From Sphingomonas abietis (lineage in GTDB: Bacteria; Pseudomonadota; Alphaproteobacteria; Sphingomonadales; Sphingomonadaceae), in assembly GCF_027625475.1 (NCBI RefSeq), contig NZ_CP115174.1, forward strand, positions 241,001 through 305,000: DNA of 64,000 nt, read 5' to 3'. Position numbers and translations under genes: made by a program. The notes under the pieces are model-generated. The model ran no database searches. It was not told where the DNA came from and worked only from the letters and a program-made list of their open reading frames with translations. This document shows, in pieces, positions 42,041-50,924 of the stretch. Each line of letters begins with the position of its first letter. Positions within the stretch are counted from its first letter, which is position 1.

Positions 42041-42823
42041 TCAGATCTTGCCGGCGTGCCGTTCGAGCGCGTTGCGGTTCAATACGGTGACGAGACGGCC
42101 CCCCGGCAGGGCGATGGTTCCGGCCATCCGCAGCTTCGTCATCTGCCGGCTGACCGTCTCGATCGTCAGCCCCAGCACATCGGCGATCCCCCCCCGCGAC
42201 AGCGGCAGCTCGAACGTCACCGGCCCGCCATTGGTTGCCCGCGAAGCCCCCGGGCGGCCGGCCATTTCGAGCAGGAAACCGGCGACCCGTTCTTCCGCGC
42301 TCTGCCTGCCGAACAACAGGATCCGGCGACGCGCCGCGTCGAGCGTCTCGAACGAGCGTTTCAGCAGGGCGAGGGCGAAGGGGGGATGGCTTTCGAGTAT
42401 CTCCACGAACGCAGCCGTCGGGAACAGGCAGATCTCGCACTCGCTCAGCGCGGTGACGGTGAACTCGGCCTCCGATGCATAAGGGTGCCCGATGAAATCG
42501 GCGGGATGGAGCAGGCCGACAATCTGCTCGCGGCCATCGATGGTGAGCGCGCTCAGCTTGAACACCCCCGAGAGGATGTTCGCGCAATTCGGGCTTTCTT
42601 CTCCGGCCCAGATGACGGTTTCGCCCGCCTGTATGTGCTGGCGCCGCCCGATCGCGTGGAGCTGCCCCAACTCGCTGTCGTCCAGGCTGCCGCAGATCGA
42701 TTCGCCGCGGACCTGACAGAGGACGCAGACCGGCGATGGCATGGTGGTGGATTGCAGTATCGTCGTCAGTGCGCGGAACACAGGCGCCCCCTGGAAACAT
42801 GGCCCGCATCGGCGGACGGACAT
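42041..42823 (-). CDS. fnrN: FNR-type [4Fe-4S] oxygen-sensing transcriptional regulator
   Basis: A Crp/Fnr-family regulator of 260 residues. An N-terminal cluster, CVLCQVRGESIC (C-x2-C-x7-C), matches the iron-sulfur ligands of alphaproteobacterial FnrN/FnrL; further cysteines (SPNCANILSG, SECEIC) can supply the fourth. The cyclic-nucleotide-like domain is followed by a helix-turn-helix with GIADVLGLTIETVSRQMTKLR. Its ETVSR segment carries the Glu, Ser and Arg that read TTGAT half-sites. I choose ATG 42823, with AAGAGGG seven bases upstream; ATG 42742 would start just before the cysteines. It is divergent from cyoABCD, and a TTGAC-N4-ATCAA box lies between. Confidence 0.9.
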   Translation of the reverse strand: MSVRRCGPCFQGAPVFRALTTILQSTTMPSPVCVLCQVRGESICGSLDDSELGQLHAIGRRQHIQAGETVIWAGEESPNCANILSGVFKLSALTIDGREQIVGLLHPADFIGHPYASEAEFTVTALSECEICLFPTAAFVEILESHPPFALALLKRSFETLDAARRRILLFGRQSAEERVAGFLLEMAGRPGASRATNGGPVTFELPLSRGGIADVLGLTIETVSRQMTKLRMAGTIALPGGRLVTVLNRNALERHAGKI

Positions 42824-42991
42824 CGCGATACCCTCTTCCCCCGATCGGTTTTCCCCACCGCGAACCGGTGGACGATCTTGTGCCGTAGCCCCCTCCGTCG
42901 GCGAGTTTGGCGGGCGATGATCGACCGCAACACCGATCCGATCCGTGGAAACCCGGCGGCCGGCCATTCTCATGCCGTGGCGGGCTGCGCT

Positions 42992-43005
42992 TTGACCGCG
43001 ATCAA
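42992..43005. promoter_or_regulatory. FNR/FixK-type box upstream of cyoA
   Basis: TTGACCGCGATCAA matches the FNR consensus TTGAT-N4-ATCAA with one mismatch. It ends 34 bases before the cyoA start and lies 168 bases from the divergent fnrN start. So close to cyoA it would more likely repress than activate that operon when oxygen is low. It could equally mark autoregulation. Confidence 0.7.
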
Positions 43006-43039
43006 AGCGACTTTCTCCGGGCTGGGCGTAGGCACGGAT

Positions 43040-44173
43040 ATGACCAGCAGATCCCCCATCCTTCGGCGCTCGCGCCGGCTTTTCGCCCTGGCCGCACCCG
43101 GCCTTCTCGGCGGCTGCAACATGGTGGTGATGAACCCGACAGGGGACATCGCGATGCAGGAGCGCAATCTCATCCTGATTGCGCTTGCCATGATGCTCCT
43201 CGTCATCATCCCGGTAATGGCGCTCACCATCATATTTGCGTGGCGCTATCGAAAGGGCCGCGCGCCCGAGACCTACGATCCGACCTTCGATCATTCGACC
43301 CGCATCGAAGTCGTGGTCTGGTCGATCCCGCTGCTCATCATCTTCTGCCTGGGCGTGATCACCTGGATCACCACCCACACGCTCGATCCGTTCCGCCCGC
43401 TCGATCGCATCGCGCCGGGCAGGCCCATCCCCCCCGGCACCGAGCCGCTCGACATCCAGGTCGTCGCGATGGATTGGAAGTGGCTGTTCATCTATCCCAA
43501 ACAGGGGATCGCCACCGTCAACGAGCTCGACCTGCCGGTCGATGTGCCGGTGCGATTCTCGATCACCTCGACCAGCCAGATGAACACCTTCTACGCCCCG
43601 ACATTGGCGGGCATGATCTACGCGATGCCCGGCATGCAATCGATGCTGCACGCCGTTCTCAACAAGCCCGGCGACAGCTGGGGTTATTCCGGCAATTATA
43701 CCGGCCGCGGCTTCTCCGACATGCGTTTCCAGTTGCACGGCGTCGATCGGGCCGGCTTCGACCGCTGGGTCGCGCAGGTGAAGGCATCGCCGAACGCCCT
43801 GTCGACGGGCTCCTATCTCACGCTGGAAAAGCCGAGCGAGAAGGCGCCGGTGATGCATTTCTCGTCAGTGTCGACGAACCTCTTCTATCAGGCGCTGAAC
43901 CGCTGCGTCGCACCGGGAAGCGTCTGCACCGCCGATATCATGCGCAAGGACCGTGCGCTCGACGCCGATCATGGCGGGCCATTCGCCATCGATGGCGCCC
44001 CGTCTTCGCCGGCCACCATGTCGATGGGCGCGCCGACCAATGCCACGCCTGCCGCCGCCGTGACGCCTGAACAGCGGGACGCCGGACTTCCCGCGCGCGG
44101 CCCTGCCAAGCCCGGCACCACGACAGCCATTTCCCTCCCCGTCCCCGGCGCCCCGCGCGCCGCACGGATCTGA
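43040..44173 (+). CDS. cyoA: Cytochrome bo3 ubiquinol oxidase subunit II
   Basis: A 377-residue lipoprotein subunit of the proton-pumping quinol oxidase. The lipobox is LLGGC near residue 20, followed by two membrane helices ([21 protein letters not shown] and [20 protein letters not shown]). The periplasmic cupredoxin domain has [23 protein letters not shown] and [23 protein letters not shown]. The CuA-binding cysteine motif of cytochrome c oxidases is absent, as expected for a quinol oxidase. The protein is longer than E. coli CyoA (315 residues) owing to an Ala/Pro/Thr-rich tail of about 60 residues. It leads the cyoABCD operon, downstream of an FNR-type box. Confidence 0.93.
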   Translation: MTSRSPILRRSRRLFALAAPGLLGGCNMVVMNPTGDIAMQERNLILIALAMMLLVIIPVMALTIIFAWRYRKGRAPETYDPTFDHSTRIEVVVWSIPLLIIFCLGVITWITTHTLDPFRPLDRIAPGRPIPPGTEPLDIQVVAMDWKWLFIYPKQGIATVNELDLPVDVPVRFSITSTSQMNTFYAPTLAGMIYAMPGMQSMLHAVLNKPGDSWGYSGNYTGRGFSDMRFQLHGVDRAGFDRWVAQVKASPNALSTGSYLTLEKPSEKAPVMHFSSVSTNLFYQALNRCVAPGSVCTADIMRKDRALDADHGGPFAIDGAPSSPATMSMGAPTNATPAAAVTPEQRDAGLPARGPAKPGTTTAISLPVPGAPRAARI

Positions 44174-44186
44174 CCCAGGGGCCATC

Positions 44187-46187
44187 ATGCCAAATCACAG
44201 CTTATTCGGGCCGCTATTCGGGCGATTGACGCTCGATGCCCTGCCGCTCCACGTACCCATACTCATCGGCACGTTCATCGGCGTCGCCCTGATCGGCGTC
44301 GTCGTCCTCGCCACGATCACCTACTTCCGGCTCTGGGGCCCGTTGTGGCGCGACTGGTTCACCAGCGTCGATCACAAGAAGATCGGCATCATGTATATCG
44401 TGCTCGGCATCATCATGCTGCTGCGCGGCTTCGCCGATGCCATCCTGATGCGTGCCCAGCAGGCGATCGCCTTCGGCTCCAACCAGGGCTTCCTGCCCTC
44501 CGAACATTATGACCAGCTGTTCACCGCGCACGGCACGATCATGATCTTCTTCGTGGCGATTCCGCTGGTGGTGGGCATCGTCAATTTCGTGATGCCGCTC
44601 CAGATCGGAGCCCGCGACGTCGCCTTCCCCTACCTCAACAATCTCAGCTTCTGGCTGACGGTTGCGGGTGCGGTGCTGGTGATGATCTCGCTGTTCGTCG
44701 GCGAGTTCGCCCGCACCGGATGGCTGTCCTACGCACCGCTGGCGGAACTGCCCTACAGCCCGGACAGCGGCGTCGATTATTATCTCTGGTCGCTCGAAAT
44801 AGCGGGCGTCGGCACCACCCTGTCCGCCATCAACATGGTCGCGACCATCATCAAGATGCGCGCGCCCGGCATGACCCTGATGAAGATGCCGGTGTTCACC
44901 TGGACGGCGCTGTGCAGCAACGTCCTCGTCATAGCCATCTTCCCCGCCCTCACCGCCGCCTTCTTCCTGCTGCTTCTCGATCGCTATGCCGGCACCGCCT
45001 TCTTCACCAACGATCATGGCGGCAGCCCGATGATGTACTGGAACATGGTGTGGATCTGGGGTCACCCGGAAGTGTATGTCCTCGTCCTGCCGGCGTTCGG
45101 CATCTATTCCGAAATCACCTCCACCTTCACCGGCAAGCGCCTCTTCGGTTACTCCTCTATGGTCTACGCGACCGTCGTCATCACCATCCTGTCCTATATC
45201 GTCTGGCTGCATCACTTCTTCACGATGGGGTCGGGCGCAAACGTCAACGCCTTCTTCGGCATCGCGACGATGATCATCGCCATCCCGACCGGCGCCAAGA
45301 TCTTCAACTGGCTGTTCACTTTGTATCGCGGTGAAATCCGCTTCGAACTGCCGATGATGTGGGTGATCGCCTTCATGCTCACCTTCGTGGTGGGCGGCAT
45401 GACCGGCGTGCTGATGGCGGTGCCCGCCGCCGATTTTGTGCTCCACAATTCGCTGTTCCTGGTCGCCCACTTCCATAACGTCATCATCGGCGGCGTCGTG
45501 TTCGCGCTGTTCGCCGGCATGACCTACTGGTTCCCCAAGGCCTTCGGCTTCAAGATGGACGAGTTCTGGGGCAAGGTCGCCTTCTGGGGCTGGGTGATCG
45601 GCTATTGGGTCGCCTGGACGCCGATCTACATCGTCGGCCTGATGGGCGTCACCCGCCGGGTCCATCATCTCGATGATCTCTCGCTTCAGCCTTATTTCAT
45701 CGTCGCGTTGATCGGCGTGGCGATCATCCTGATCGGCATCCTCGGCTTCGTGATGAGCATCGTCATGGGCATCGTGAAGCGGAACAGGACGCGCGACCTC
45801 ACCGGCGATCCTTGGGGTGGCCGCACGCTGGAATGGTCCACCTCGTCGCCGCCGCCCGCCTATAATTTCGCGGCGACGCCGATCGTCCACGATCTCGATG
45901 CCTGGCACGACATGAAGGCGCATGATTATGTGCGGCCGACGGAGGGCTTCCGGCCCATCCACATGCCGCGCAACACGGGTGCCGGCGTGATCATCTCGGC
46001 TCTCTCGCTCACGCTCGGCTTCGGCATGGTGTGGTACATCTGGTGGCTGGGCGCGATCAGCTTCGCCGGCATCGTGCTGGTGACGATCGTCCACAGCTTC
46101 AACACCAAGCGCGACTATTCCATCCCGGCCACCGAGGTGGCTGCCACCGAAGACAAGCGCACGCTCACGCTTGCCGCAGGGGTCTGA
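44187..46187 (+). CDS. cyoB: Cytochrome bo3 ubiquinol oxidase subunit I
   Basis: A 666-residue catalytic subunit with about 15 membrane helices, binding low-spin haem b and the haem o3-CuB centre where O2 is reduced. [15 protein letters not shown] gives the CuB His and the His-Tyr crosslink; WLHHFFTMG gives two further CuB His; [12 protein letters not shown] gives the haem ligands. Quinol-site residues known from E. coli are kept: Arg and Asp in RGFADA, His and Gln in EHYDQLF. This marks the substrate as ubiquinol rather than cytochrome c. It starts 13 bases after cyoA. Confidence 0.97.
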   Translation: MPNHSLFGPLFGRLTLDALPLHVPILIGTFIGVALIGVVVLATITYFRLWGPLWRDWFTSVDHKKIGIMYIVLGIIMLLRGFADAILMRAQQAIAFGSNQGFLPSEHYDQLFTAHGTIMIFFVAIPLVVGIVNFVMPLQIGARDVAFPYLNNLSFWLTVAGAVLVMISLFVGEFARTGWLSYAPLAELPYSPDSGVDYYLWSLEIAGVGTTLSAINMVATIIKMRAPGMTLMKMPVFTWTALCSNVLVIAIFPALTAAFFLLLLDRYAGTAFFTNDHGGSPMMYWNMVWIWGHPEVYVLVLPAFGIYSEITSTFTGKRLFGYSSMVYATVVITILSYIVWLHHFFTMGSGANVNAFFGIATMIIAIPTGAKIFNWLFTLYRGEIRFELPMMWVIAFMLTFVVGGMTGVLMAVPAADFVLHNSLFLVAHFHNVIIGGVVFALFAGMTYWFPKAFGFKMDEFWGKVAFWGWVIGYWVAWTPIYIVGLMGVTRRVHHLDDLSLQPYFIVALIGVAIILIGILGFVMSIVMGIVKRNRTRDLTGDPWGGRTLEWSTSSPPPAYNFAATPIVHDLDAWHDMKAHDYVRPTEGFRPIHMPRNTGAGVIISALSLTLGFGMVWYIWWLGAISFAGIVLVTIVHSFNTKRDYSIPATEVAATEDKRTLTLAAGV

Positions 46188-46188
46188 T

Positions 46189-46815
46189 ATGTCCGATCAT
46201 GTGCTGAACAAGGGCGCCCCGCGCGTCTATCACCTTCCCGAAGACGAGCATGGCCATGGCGAGAGCCCGACCATGCTCGGCTTCTGGATCTACCTGATGA
46301 GCGATGCGCTCATCTTCGCCTCGCTCTTCTCGGTCTATGGCGTGCTCAGCCGGAATTATGCCGGCGGGCCGGCACCGCAGCAGATCTTCGATCTGCCGCT
46401 GGTGGCGCTGAACACCGCTTTCCTGCTGGTCTCCTCGATCACCTTCGGGGCGGGGATGCAGGCGATGGACGCCGGCAAGGTCGGCAGCCTGAAGCTGTGG
46501 CTGATCATCACCGGTCTGCTCGGCGCCGCCTTCATCGGGGTGGAGCTGCACGAATTCTCCAGCCTGATCGCGGACGGCGCTACGCCCCAGCGCAGCGGCT
46601 TCCTGTCGAGCTTCTTCACCCTGGTGGCGACCCACGGCCTGCACGTCACCTTCGGCCTGATCTGGCTGGTGACGATGCTGGTGCAGATCGGGACGCGTGG
46701 ACTGACCACCGAGACCAGGCGCCGGCTCATGTGCCTTTCGATGTTCTGGCACTTCCTGGACATCATCTGGATCGGCGTTTTCACCACAGTCTATCTGTTT
46801 GGAGTCCTCCGTTGA
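46189..46815 (+). CDS. cyoC: Cytochrome bo3 ubiquinol oxidase subunit III
   Basis: A 208-residue subunit with five membrane helices, homologous to cytochrome c oxidase subunit III. Family stretches are MLGFWIYLMSDALIFASLFSVYGVL, the conserved ELHEFSSLI with its Glu, FFTLVATHGLHVTFGLIWL and SMFWHFLDIIWIGVFTTVYLFG. It stabilises subunit I and the proton path. ATG 46189 lies one base after the cyoB stop, and its own stop overlaps the cyoD start. Confidence 0.95.
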   Translation: MSDHVLNKGAPRVYHLPEDEHGHGESPTMLGFWIYLMSDALIFASLFSVYGVLSRNYAGGPAPQQIFDLPLVALNTAFLLVSSITFGAGMQAMDAGKVGSLKLWLIITGLLGAAFIGVELHEFSSLIADGATPQRSGFLSSFFTLVATHGLHVTFGLIWLVTMLVQIGTRGLTTETRRRLMCLSMFWHFLDIIWIGVFTTVYLFGVLR

Positions 46816-47204
46816 GCATCTCCCACACCCCCACGCCCCATGCCGGGGGCCATGTCCCCGGCGGCACCCCCGCACAAAGTCACGGCAGCAAGCGCAGCTT
46901 CGTGACCGGATCGGTCCTCTCGATCATCATGACGGTCATCCCGTTCTGGCTGGTGATGTCCGGTGCGCTCCACAATCCGCAGGCGACGGCGCTGACCATC
47001 TTCGCCTTCGCGCTGGCCCAGATCGGAGTCCATGTCGTCTGCTTCCTGAACGTGGATTCGCGAGCGGAGGGCGGCTGGACGCTGCTGGCCTTCCTCTTCA
47101 CCGCGATCATCGTGGGGATCACCATCATCGGCTCGATCTGGGTGATGTATCACCTCGACAACAATATGATGCCGATGACCCCGCAGGCGATGCGCCAGAT
47201 GTAG
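46812..47204 (+). CDS. cyoD: Cytochrome bo3 ubiquinol oxidase subunit IV
   Basis: A 130-residue small subunit with three membrane helices. SFVTGSVLSIIMTVIPFWLVM, ALAQIGVHVVCFLNVD and IGSIWVMYHLDNNMMP match CyoD, which assists insertion of haem and copper. The start is TTG 46812, overlapping the cyoC stop (TTGA), with GGAG upstream; no ATG or GTG gives a full-length subunit. The N-terminus has a His/Pro/Gly-rich stretch before the first helix. No haem O synthase gene (cyoE) follows, and a strong terminator ends the operon. Confidence 0.92.
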   Translation: MSISHTPTPHAGGHVPGGTPAQSHGSKRSFVTGSVLSIIMTVIPFWLVMSGALHNPQATALTIFAFALAQIGVHVVCFLNVDSRAEGGWTLLAFLFTAIIVGITIIGSIWVMYHLDNNMMPMTPQAMRQM

Positions 47205-47266
47205 CCGGGATCACGCGCCGGGCACCGCCGCTTGGCGGTTGCCCGGTGCGGATGCGTGGCCAAGCA

Positions 47267-47302
47267 ATGAAGGGGGCGCTGGTGATCCAGCGCCCCCTTC
47301 AT
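47267..47302 (+). terminator. Strong hairpin terminator after cyoABCD
   Basis: A perfect 16-bp stem, 47267-47282 with 47287-47302, and loop TGAT; the core is GGGGGCGCTGG. A weaker hairpin (CGGGCACCGCC with GGCGGTTGCCCGG) precedes it at about 47218-47250. There is no T tract. Two consecutive hairpins directly after cyoD make an operon end likely. Confidence 0.75.
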
Positions 47303-47565
47303 GCTGTCTGCGGCTGGACGATAGCAGAGCTGCCGGCGATGGCACCGTCGGTGCAGGATCGTCCCGTGCAGACAGCCGTGCAGACATGCGCCGAGATGGC
47401 CTGCGGACGGTCTGGAAGCGCTGCGCCGCCCTCGTCATCGCGGCACCCTGGTTATCCTATGGCATCGGCCCCGCCGGAGGGAGCCATCGCGCAGCCGTCG
47501 CGCGCTCTATCGTCCCAACGGCAAGGCGGCTGCGGACAGCGCCGTCCGCGCTGCGCCGCGGCCGG
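47303..47565. other. Gene-free spacer between terminator and PAP2 gene
   Basis: No gene is supported here. A 12-base tandem repeat is visible at 47364-47386: CCGTGCAGACA twice, one G between. Open frames through the region are antisense shadows of the PAP2 gene. Confidence 0.5.
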
Positions 47566-48561
47566 TTATTCGGCGGCCGTCAGCGGCTGTTCGAAGCGGG
47601 CATCCCATCCCATGAGGGGGGAGGCCGATCGTGCGACCAGCAGCCTGGTCAGCCAGATCGCGATGCAGGCCACGGCGGCACCGCTCAGGATATCGGTGAA
47701 ATAATGCGTGCCTTCCACCGGCGTCGCGAGCAGCATGGTGATGTTGAGAGCGATGATCGGCCAGCGCAGGGCGGCGATGCGGGAAGCGGTCACGATATAG
47801 ATGACCGCGCTCGCGGCGTGGAAGCTCGGGGCGCAGACCAGCCCATGCAGCGCGCCGAGATCGATCGACTGGATGGCATGATCGCGCAGCGCGAGAATGA
47901 CCTGCTCCTGATAGAGCGCGCTCAGCGGCATATAGGGCGTGGACCCGTGCCAGAGCGTCGCCAGCGGCCCGGCGGCCGGGAACAGCGGGAACAGCGCCAG
48001 GGTCATGACGGCGGCCACCCAGAATGTCGCGATGAACCGGCGAATCTCCGCCCGCCTGCCGGCCCAGGCGAAATGGCAGATGATGATGGCGGGCGTCACG
48101 AAGATGCTCAGATAGGCCACCCGTTCAATCGCCTGCAGCAGGGGATCGCCCGCCACGATTTCGTACCAGCTGACCCAGTGGAAATGCAGCCCGAGATCGA
48201 TTCGCTCGAGTTCGGAATCCACCAGCGCATGATGGCCGGCGGCCAGCGGATAGCTGGCGATGGCGCCGAGCAGGCTGAACAGGCCAAATAGGGAAATGCC
48301 TTCGATCGCATCGCGGGCGATTCGCTGCGCGGGCGTGGCCGGTGCGCGCAGCAGGTAGCAGGCGATGACGGCACCGACCGCCCAAGCCATCAGCGCGACC
48401 AGCGCCGGGCTCGCGGCTATGCGAAGCCCGACATGCAGAAGCAGGATCGTGGTGGCCAGAAGCGAGGCCGCGACGGCGGCGCCGATCCATCGCCCCGGCA
48501 GCAGGGGAACGCGATCGATCGCGGGAACGGAGGGGTGAGCAAGCGAACGCATACCGGTCAT
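47566..48561 (-). CDS. PAP2-superfamily membrane phosphatase/phosphotransferase
   Basis: A 331-residue inner-membrane protein with several helices. The PAP2 active-site motifs lie near the C-terminus: CAPSFHAASAV, with the PSxHA catalytic His, and ATPVEGTHYFTDILSG, with the second His and Asp. The arrangement, with the YxxxxxxHGLVCAPSFHAA region late in the chain, resembles the Aur1/Ipt1-like PAP2_3 subfamily, which acts on inositol-phospholipid or isoprenoid phosphates. In a sphingolipid-making bacterium a role in lipid head-group chemistry is possible but inferred. ATG 48561 and 48552 are both usable starts. Confidence 0.85.
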   Translation of the reverse strand: MTGMRSLAHPSVPAIDRVPLLPGRWIGAAVAASLLATTILLLHVGLRIAASPALVALMAWAVGAVIACYLLRAPATPAQRIARDAIEGISLFGLFSLLGAIASYPLAAGHHALVDSELERIDLGLHFHWVSWYEIVAGDPLLQAIERVAYLSIFVTPAIIICHFAWAGRRAEIRRFIATFWVAAVMTLALFPLFPAAGPLATLWHGSTPYMPLSALYQEQVILALRDHAIQSIDLGALHGLVCAPSFHAASAVIYIVTASRIAALRWPIIALNITMLLATPVEGTHYFTDILSGAAVACIAIWLTRLLVARSASPLMGWDARFEQPLTAAE

Positions 48562-48867
48562 GCCGCCTCGCCTACCATGGGCAGGGCGGACTGCACCAAT
48601 ACAAGTCTCACCTGAATGTCAGTGGAGCAATCGGGAGTGACCATTTTGTGACACCGGCGGCCATGCGGATGGGATAGCCCGCCCGCCGGGGCGGGGCGCA
48701 TCGTATCGCAGCGCATTGTCCGTGAAGAACCAGCGGCGGCCGCCATGGGGGACGAAATAGTCTGGCTGGCGTCGCATGGCAGATCCCGTTCGGCCTCTTA
48801 TGGCGCCGCCGTTTCATCGTGATAATGACGCGCCAAGATGACTGCGCTTCAATCAGGGTAGGAAATC
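48562..48867. other. Divergent intergenic region, PAP2/LysR
   Basis: About 306 bases between divergent genes with no supported coding sequence. GTGAC occurs twice with an 11-base period near 48639-48654 (GTGACCATTTTGTGAC), which might be a regulator site. Nothing else stands out. Confidence 0.45.
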
Positions 48868-49776
48868 ATGGCGGATCGAATGACCGGCATCGAGGTGTTC
48901 GTGCTGGCGATGCGTCTCGGCAGCCTTTCGGCGGCGGCGCGCAGCATGGGCATGTCGGCCGCCATGGCCGCCAAGCATCTCGATTCGCTCGAAGGCCGGC
49001 TGGGCGCGACGCTGGTCCACCGGACGACTCGGCGCCTGTCGCTGACGGAGGCGGGCGCCGGCTATCTCGACAAGGCCGAGAGGATCATGGTCGATCTGCG
49101 CGAGGCGGAGAATGAAGCCTCGTCCCGCGCGATCGCGATCGAGGGGCTGTTGCGGGTCAGCGCCCCGGCCACGTTCGGCGTCATGCATCTGGCCGCGCTC
49201 GTGGCGGAATTCGGTGCCCGCCAGCCGGGCGTGACGATCGAACTCGGGCTCAACGATCGCTATGTCGATCTGCTCGAAGAGCGGTGGGATGTGGCGATCC
49301 GCATCGGGCGCTTGGCCGACAGCAGCCTGATCGCGCGCAAGCTGGCCAAGGTGCGGCTCACCATCTGCGCCGCACCGGACTATCTGGCGCGGCGGGGCAC
49401 GCCGCGCACCGTGGAGGATCTCGGCCTGCACAATTGCCTCGGCTACACGCTCGCGCCGTTGGTGGGGGGCAGCAGCTGGGCGTTCGGCGCGGACGGCGGC
49501 ACCCGCGTTCCCATCCGGGGCAGCCTTCAGGCCAATAATGGGGAAGCGCTCGTCAACGCCGCCCGTGCCGGGCACGGCATCGTCTACGCGCCCCGCTTCA
49601 TGGCGGCGACGTTCATCGCGGCGGGCGAATTGGTCGAACTGGATTTCGGCATGGCGCTGCTCGATCTCGGCGCCATCTATGCGGTGACGCACCCCACTCG
49701 CCGGCCCGCTGCCAAAACGCGGGCGTGGATCGATTTCCTCGCCGAACGGATGCCGGCCCTCGCGGTCGGTTGGTGA
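48868..49776 (+). CDS. LysR-family transcriptional regulator
   Basis: A 302-residue LysR-type regulator. The winged helix lies at residues 5-65 (GIEVFVLAMRLGSLSAAARSMGMSAAMAAKHLDSLEGRLGATLVHRTTRRLSLTEAG). The effector domain includes GLLRVSAPATFGVMHLAALVAEF and DRYVDLLEERWDVAIRIGRLADSSLIARKL, typical of the subgroup near CrgA/AaeR. The effector is unknown. The next genes on the strand are yceI, a broken b561-yceI gene and a quinone-linked glutathione transferase, so a redox or quinone signal is possible. An 11-bp perfect inverted repeat lies 25 bases after the stop. Confidence 0.92.
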   Translation: MADRMTGIEVFVLAMRLGSLSAAARSMGMSAAMAAKHLDSLEGRLGATLVHRTTRRLSLTEAGAGYLDKAERIMVDLREAENEASSRAIAIEGLLRVSAPATFGVMHLAALVAEFGARQPGVTIELGLNDRYVDLLEERWDVAIRIGRLADSSLIARKLAKVRLTICAAPDYLARRGTPRTVEDLGLHNCLGYTLAPLVGGSSWAFGADGGTRVPIRGSLQANNGEALVNAARAGHGIVYAPRFMAATFIAAGELVELDFGMALLDLGAIYAVTHPTRRPAAKTRAWIDFLAERMPALAVGW

Positions 49777-49801
49777 CAGTATCTGCAACCTGGAGTTGAA
49801 G

Positions 49802-49834
49802 GATCTTCGATAGAAGGCCGTATTATCGAAGATC
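49802..49834. promoter_or_regulatory. 11-bp inverted repeat between lysR and yceI
   Basis: GATCTTCGATA (49802-49812) is perfectly complementary to TATCGAAGATC (49824-49834), with an 11-base spacer. It lies 25 bases after the LysR stop and 114 bases before the yceI start. It may be a terminator without a T run or, given its AT-rich dyad form, an operator for yceI. Confidence 0.5.
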
Positions 49835-49948
49835 GATGGTGGCCGCATAGGGGGGCGGGCCGGATCGGACGGCATGTCGATCCGGTGTCCGTGGCCTGCA
49901 TTCCATCCCACGATCCGGCGGATCGTGCTCTTCAGCAGAGGTCTTGCC

Positions 49949-50557
49949 ATGAAGTCGATTCGTTTTTCCGCGCTGGCCCTGGCCTGCGCCGCTTCGTTCG
50001 CCGCCACCGCCGGCACCGCGCCGATCGCTCCGCAGAGCGTTCAGGCCGGCACCTATGCCGTCGAATCGCACCACACGCTCGCCGAATTCACCGTCAACCA
50101 TTTCGGGTTCAATGACTTCTTCGGCGTGTTGCCCGGTGCGACCGGCTCGCTCACTCTCGATCCCAAGGCGATCGCGGCGACCAGGCTCGACATATCGCTG
50201 CCGGTCGATGCGATCTCGACCACCAACGCGACGCTCGACGGGGAGCTGAAGGGCGCCGAGTGGTTCGACGGCGCGAAATATCCCACCATCCGCTTCGTTT
50301 CGCAGAAGGTGGTGCAGACCGGCACGCGCACGGCGCGTATCGTGGGCACGATCACGATGCACGGCGTCAGCAGGCCGCTGGTTCTGGACGCCGCCTTTGG
50401 CGGTGCCGGCGTGAACCCGCTCGACAAGGCCTATACGGTGGGTTTCAGCGCCACCGCCACGCTGAAGCGTTCCGATTTCGGCATCACCAAATATGTCCCC
50501 TTCGTCAGCGACGAGGTGAGGATCCGGATCACGGCCGCGTTCGAAAAAGCCAAGTGA
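49949..50557 (+). CDS. yceI: YceI-family periplasmic lipocalin-like protein
   Basis: A 202-residue periplasmic protein. Signal peptide: KSIRFSALALACAASFAATAG. The YceI barrel follows, with YAVESHHTLAEFTVNHFGFNDFFGVLPGATGSLTLDP, LDGELKGAEWFDGAKYPTIRFVS, GTITMHGVSRPLVLDAAFGG and RSDFGITKYVPFVSDEVRIRI. YceI proteins bind isoprenoid chains such as ubiquinone-8 and respond to alkaline or osmotic stress. In many proteobacteria a cytochrome b561 gene, sometimes fused to a second YceI domain, lies next to it. Here that partner is only a remnant. Confidence 0.93.
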   Translation: MKSIRFSALALACAASFAATAGTAPIAPQSVQAGTYAVESHHTLAEFTVNHFGFNDFFGVLPGATGSLTLDPKAIAATRLDISLPVDAISTTNATLDGELKGAEWFDGAKYPTIRFVSQKVVQTGTRTARIVGTITMHGVSRPLVLDAAFGGAGVNPLDKAYTVGFSATATLKRSDFGITKYVPFVSDEVRIRITAAFEKAK

Positions 50558-50629
50558 CCGATCCGGGCCGCACCTTGGGCCTCAAGGGCGCGGCCCGGCT
50601 GCCGACGTGACCATCCGAAAGGGTTTTCG

Positions 50630-50912
50630 ATGACCATGACCGGCACCGCATCACGGCCGCACCATCGCTATTCGGCAGTGGCGATGATCCTCCACTGGGC
50701 GCTATCTTGCGGTCGACACGCTCGCCATCCGGGGCACGGCCCGTGCGGTGAGCATGCCCTTCCAGCTGGCGATCACCGGGAAGCAGGCGCACATGCAGGG
50801 CAGCCTGACGATCGACCGGCGCTGGTTCGGGGTCGGTCAGGGGCAGTTCGCCGGCACCGAGGCTGTCGCCGCCAATGTCCGCATCGATATCGTCATCAAC
50901 GCGCAGCAATAA
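50630..50912 (+). pseudogene. Remnant of a cytochrome b561-YceI fusion gene
   Basis: The first 26 codons from ATG 50630 (ribosome site AAGGG upstream) end in HRYSAVAMILHWALS, the first haem-binding helix of a cytochrome b561. At about 50701-50707 the frame changes. From there to TAA 50910-50912 another frame encodes LAVDTLAIRGTARAVSMPFQL, then GSLTIDRRWFGVGQGQFAG and a final IDIVINAQQ, the C-terminal third of a YceI domain. Most of the b561 helices and the first half of the YceI domain are missing. The simplest reading is a single internal deletion that also shifted the frame. The intact yceI gene lies just upstream. Confidence 0.8.
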
Positions 50913-50924
50913 GAGAGAGCGACC

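Noticed and set aside
43040..47204. aa3-type cytochrome c oxidase
   Set aside because: Subunit II lacks the CuA cysteine motif and is a lipoprotein, and subunit I keeps the Arg, Asp, His and Gln of the quinol site, so the complex is a quinol oxidase.
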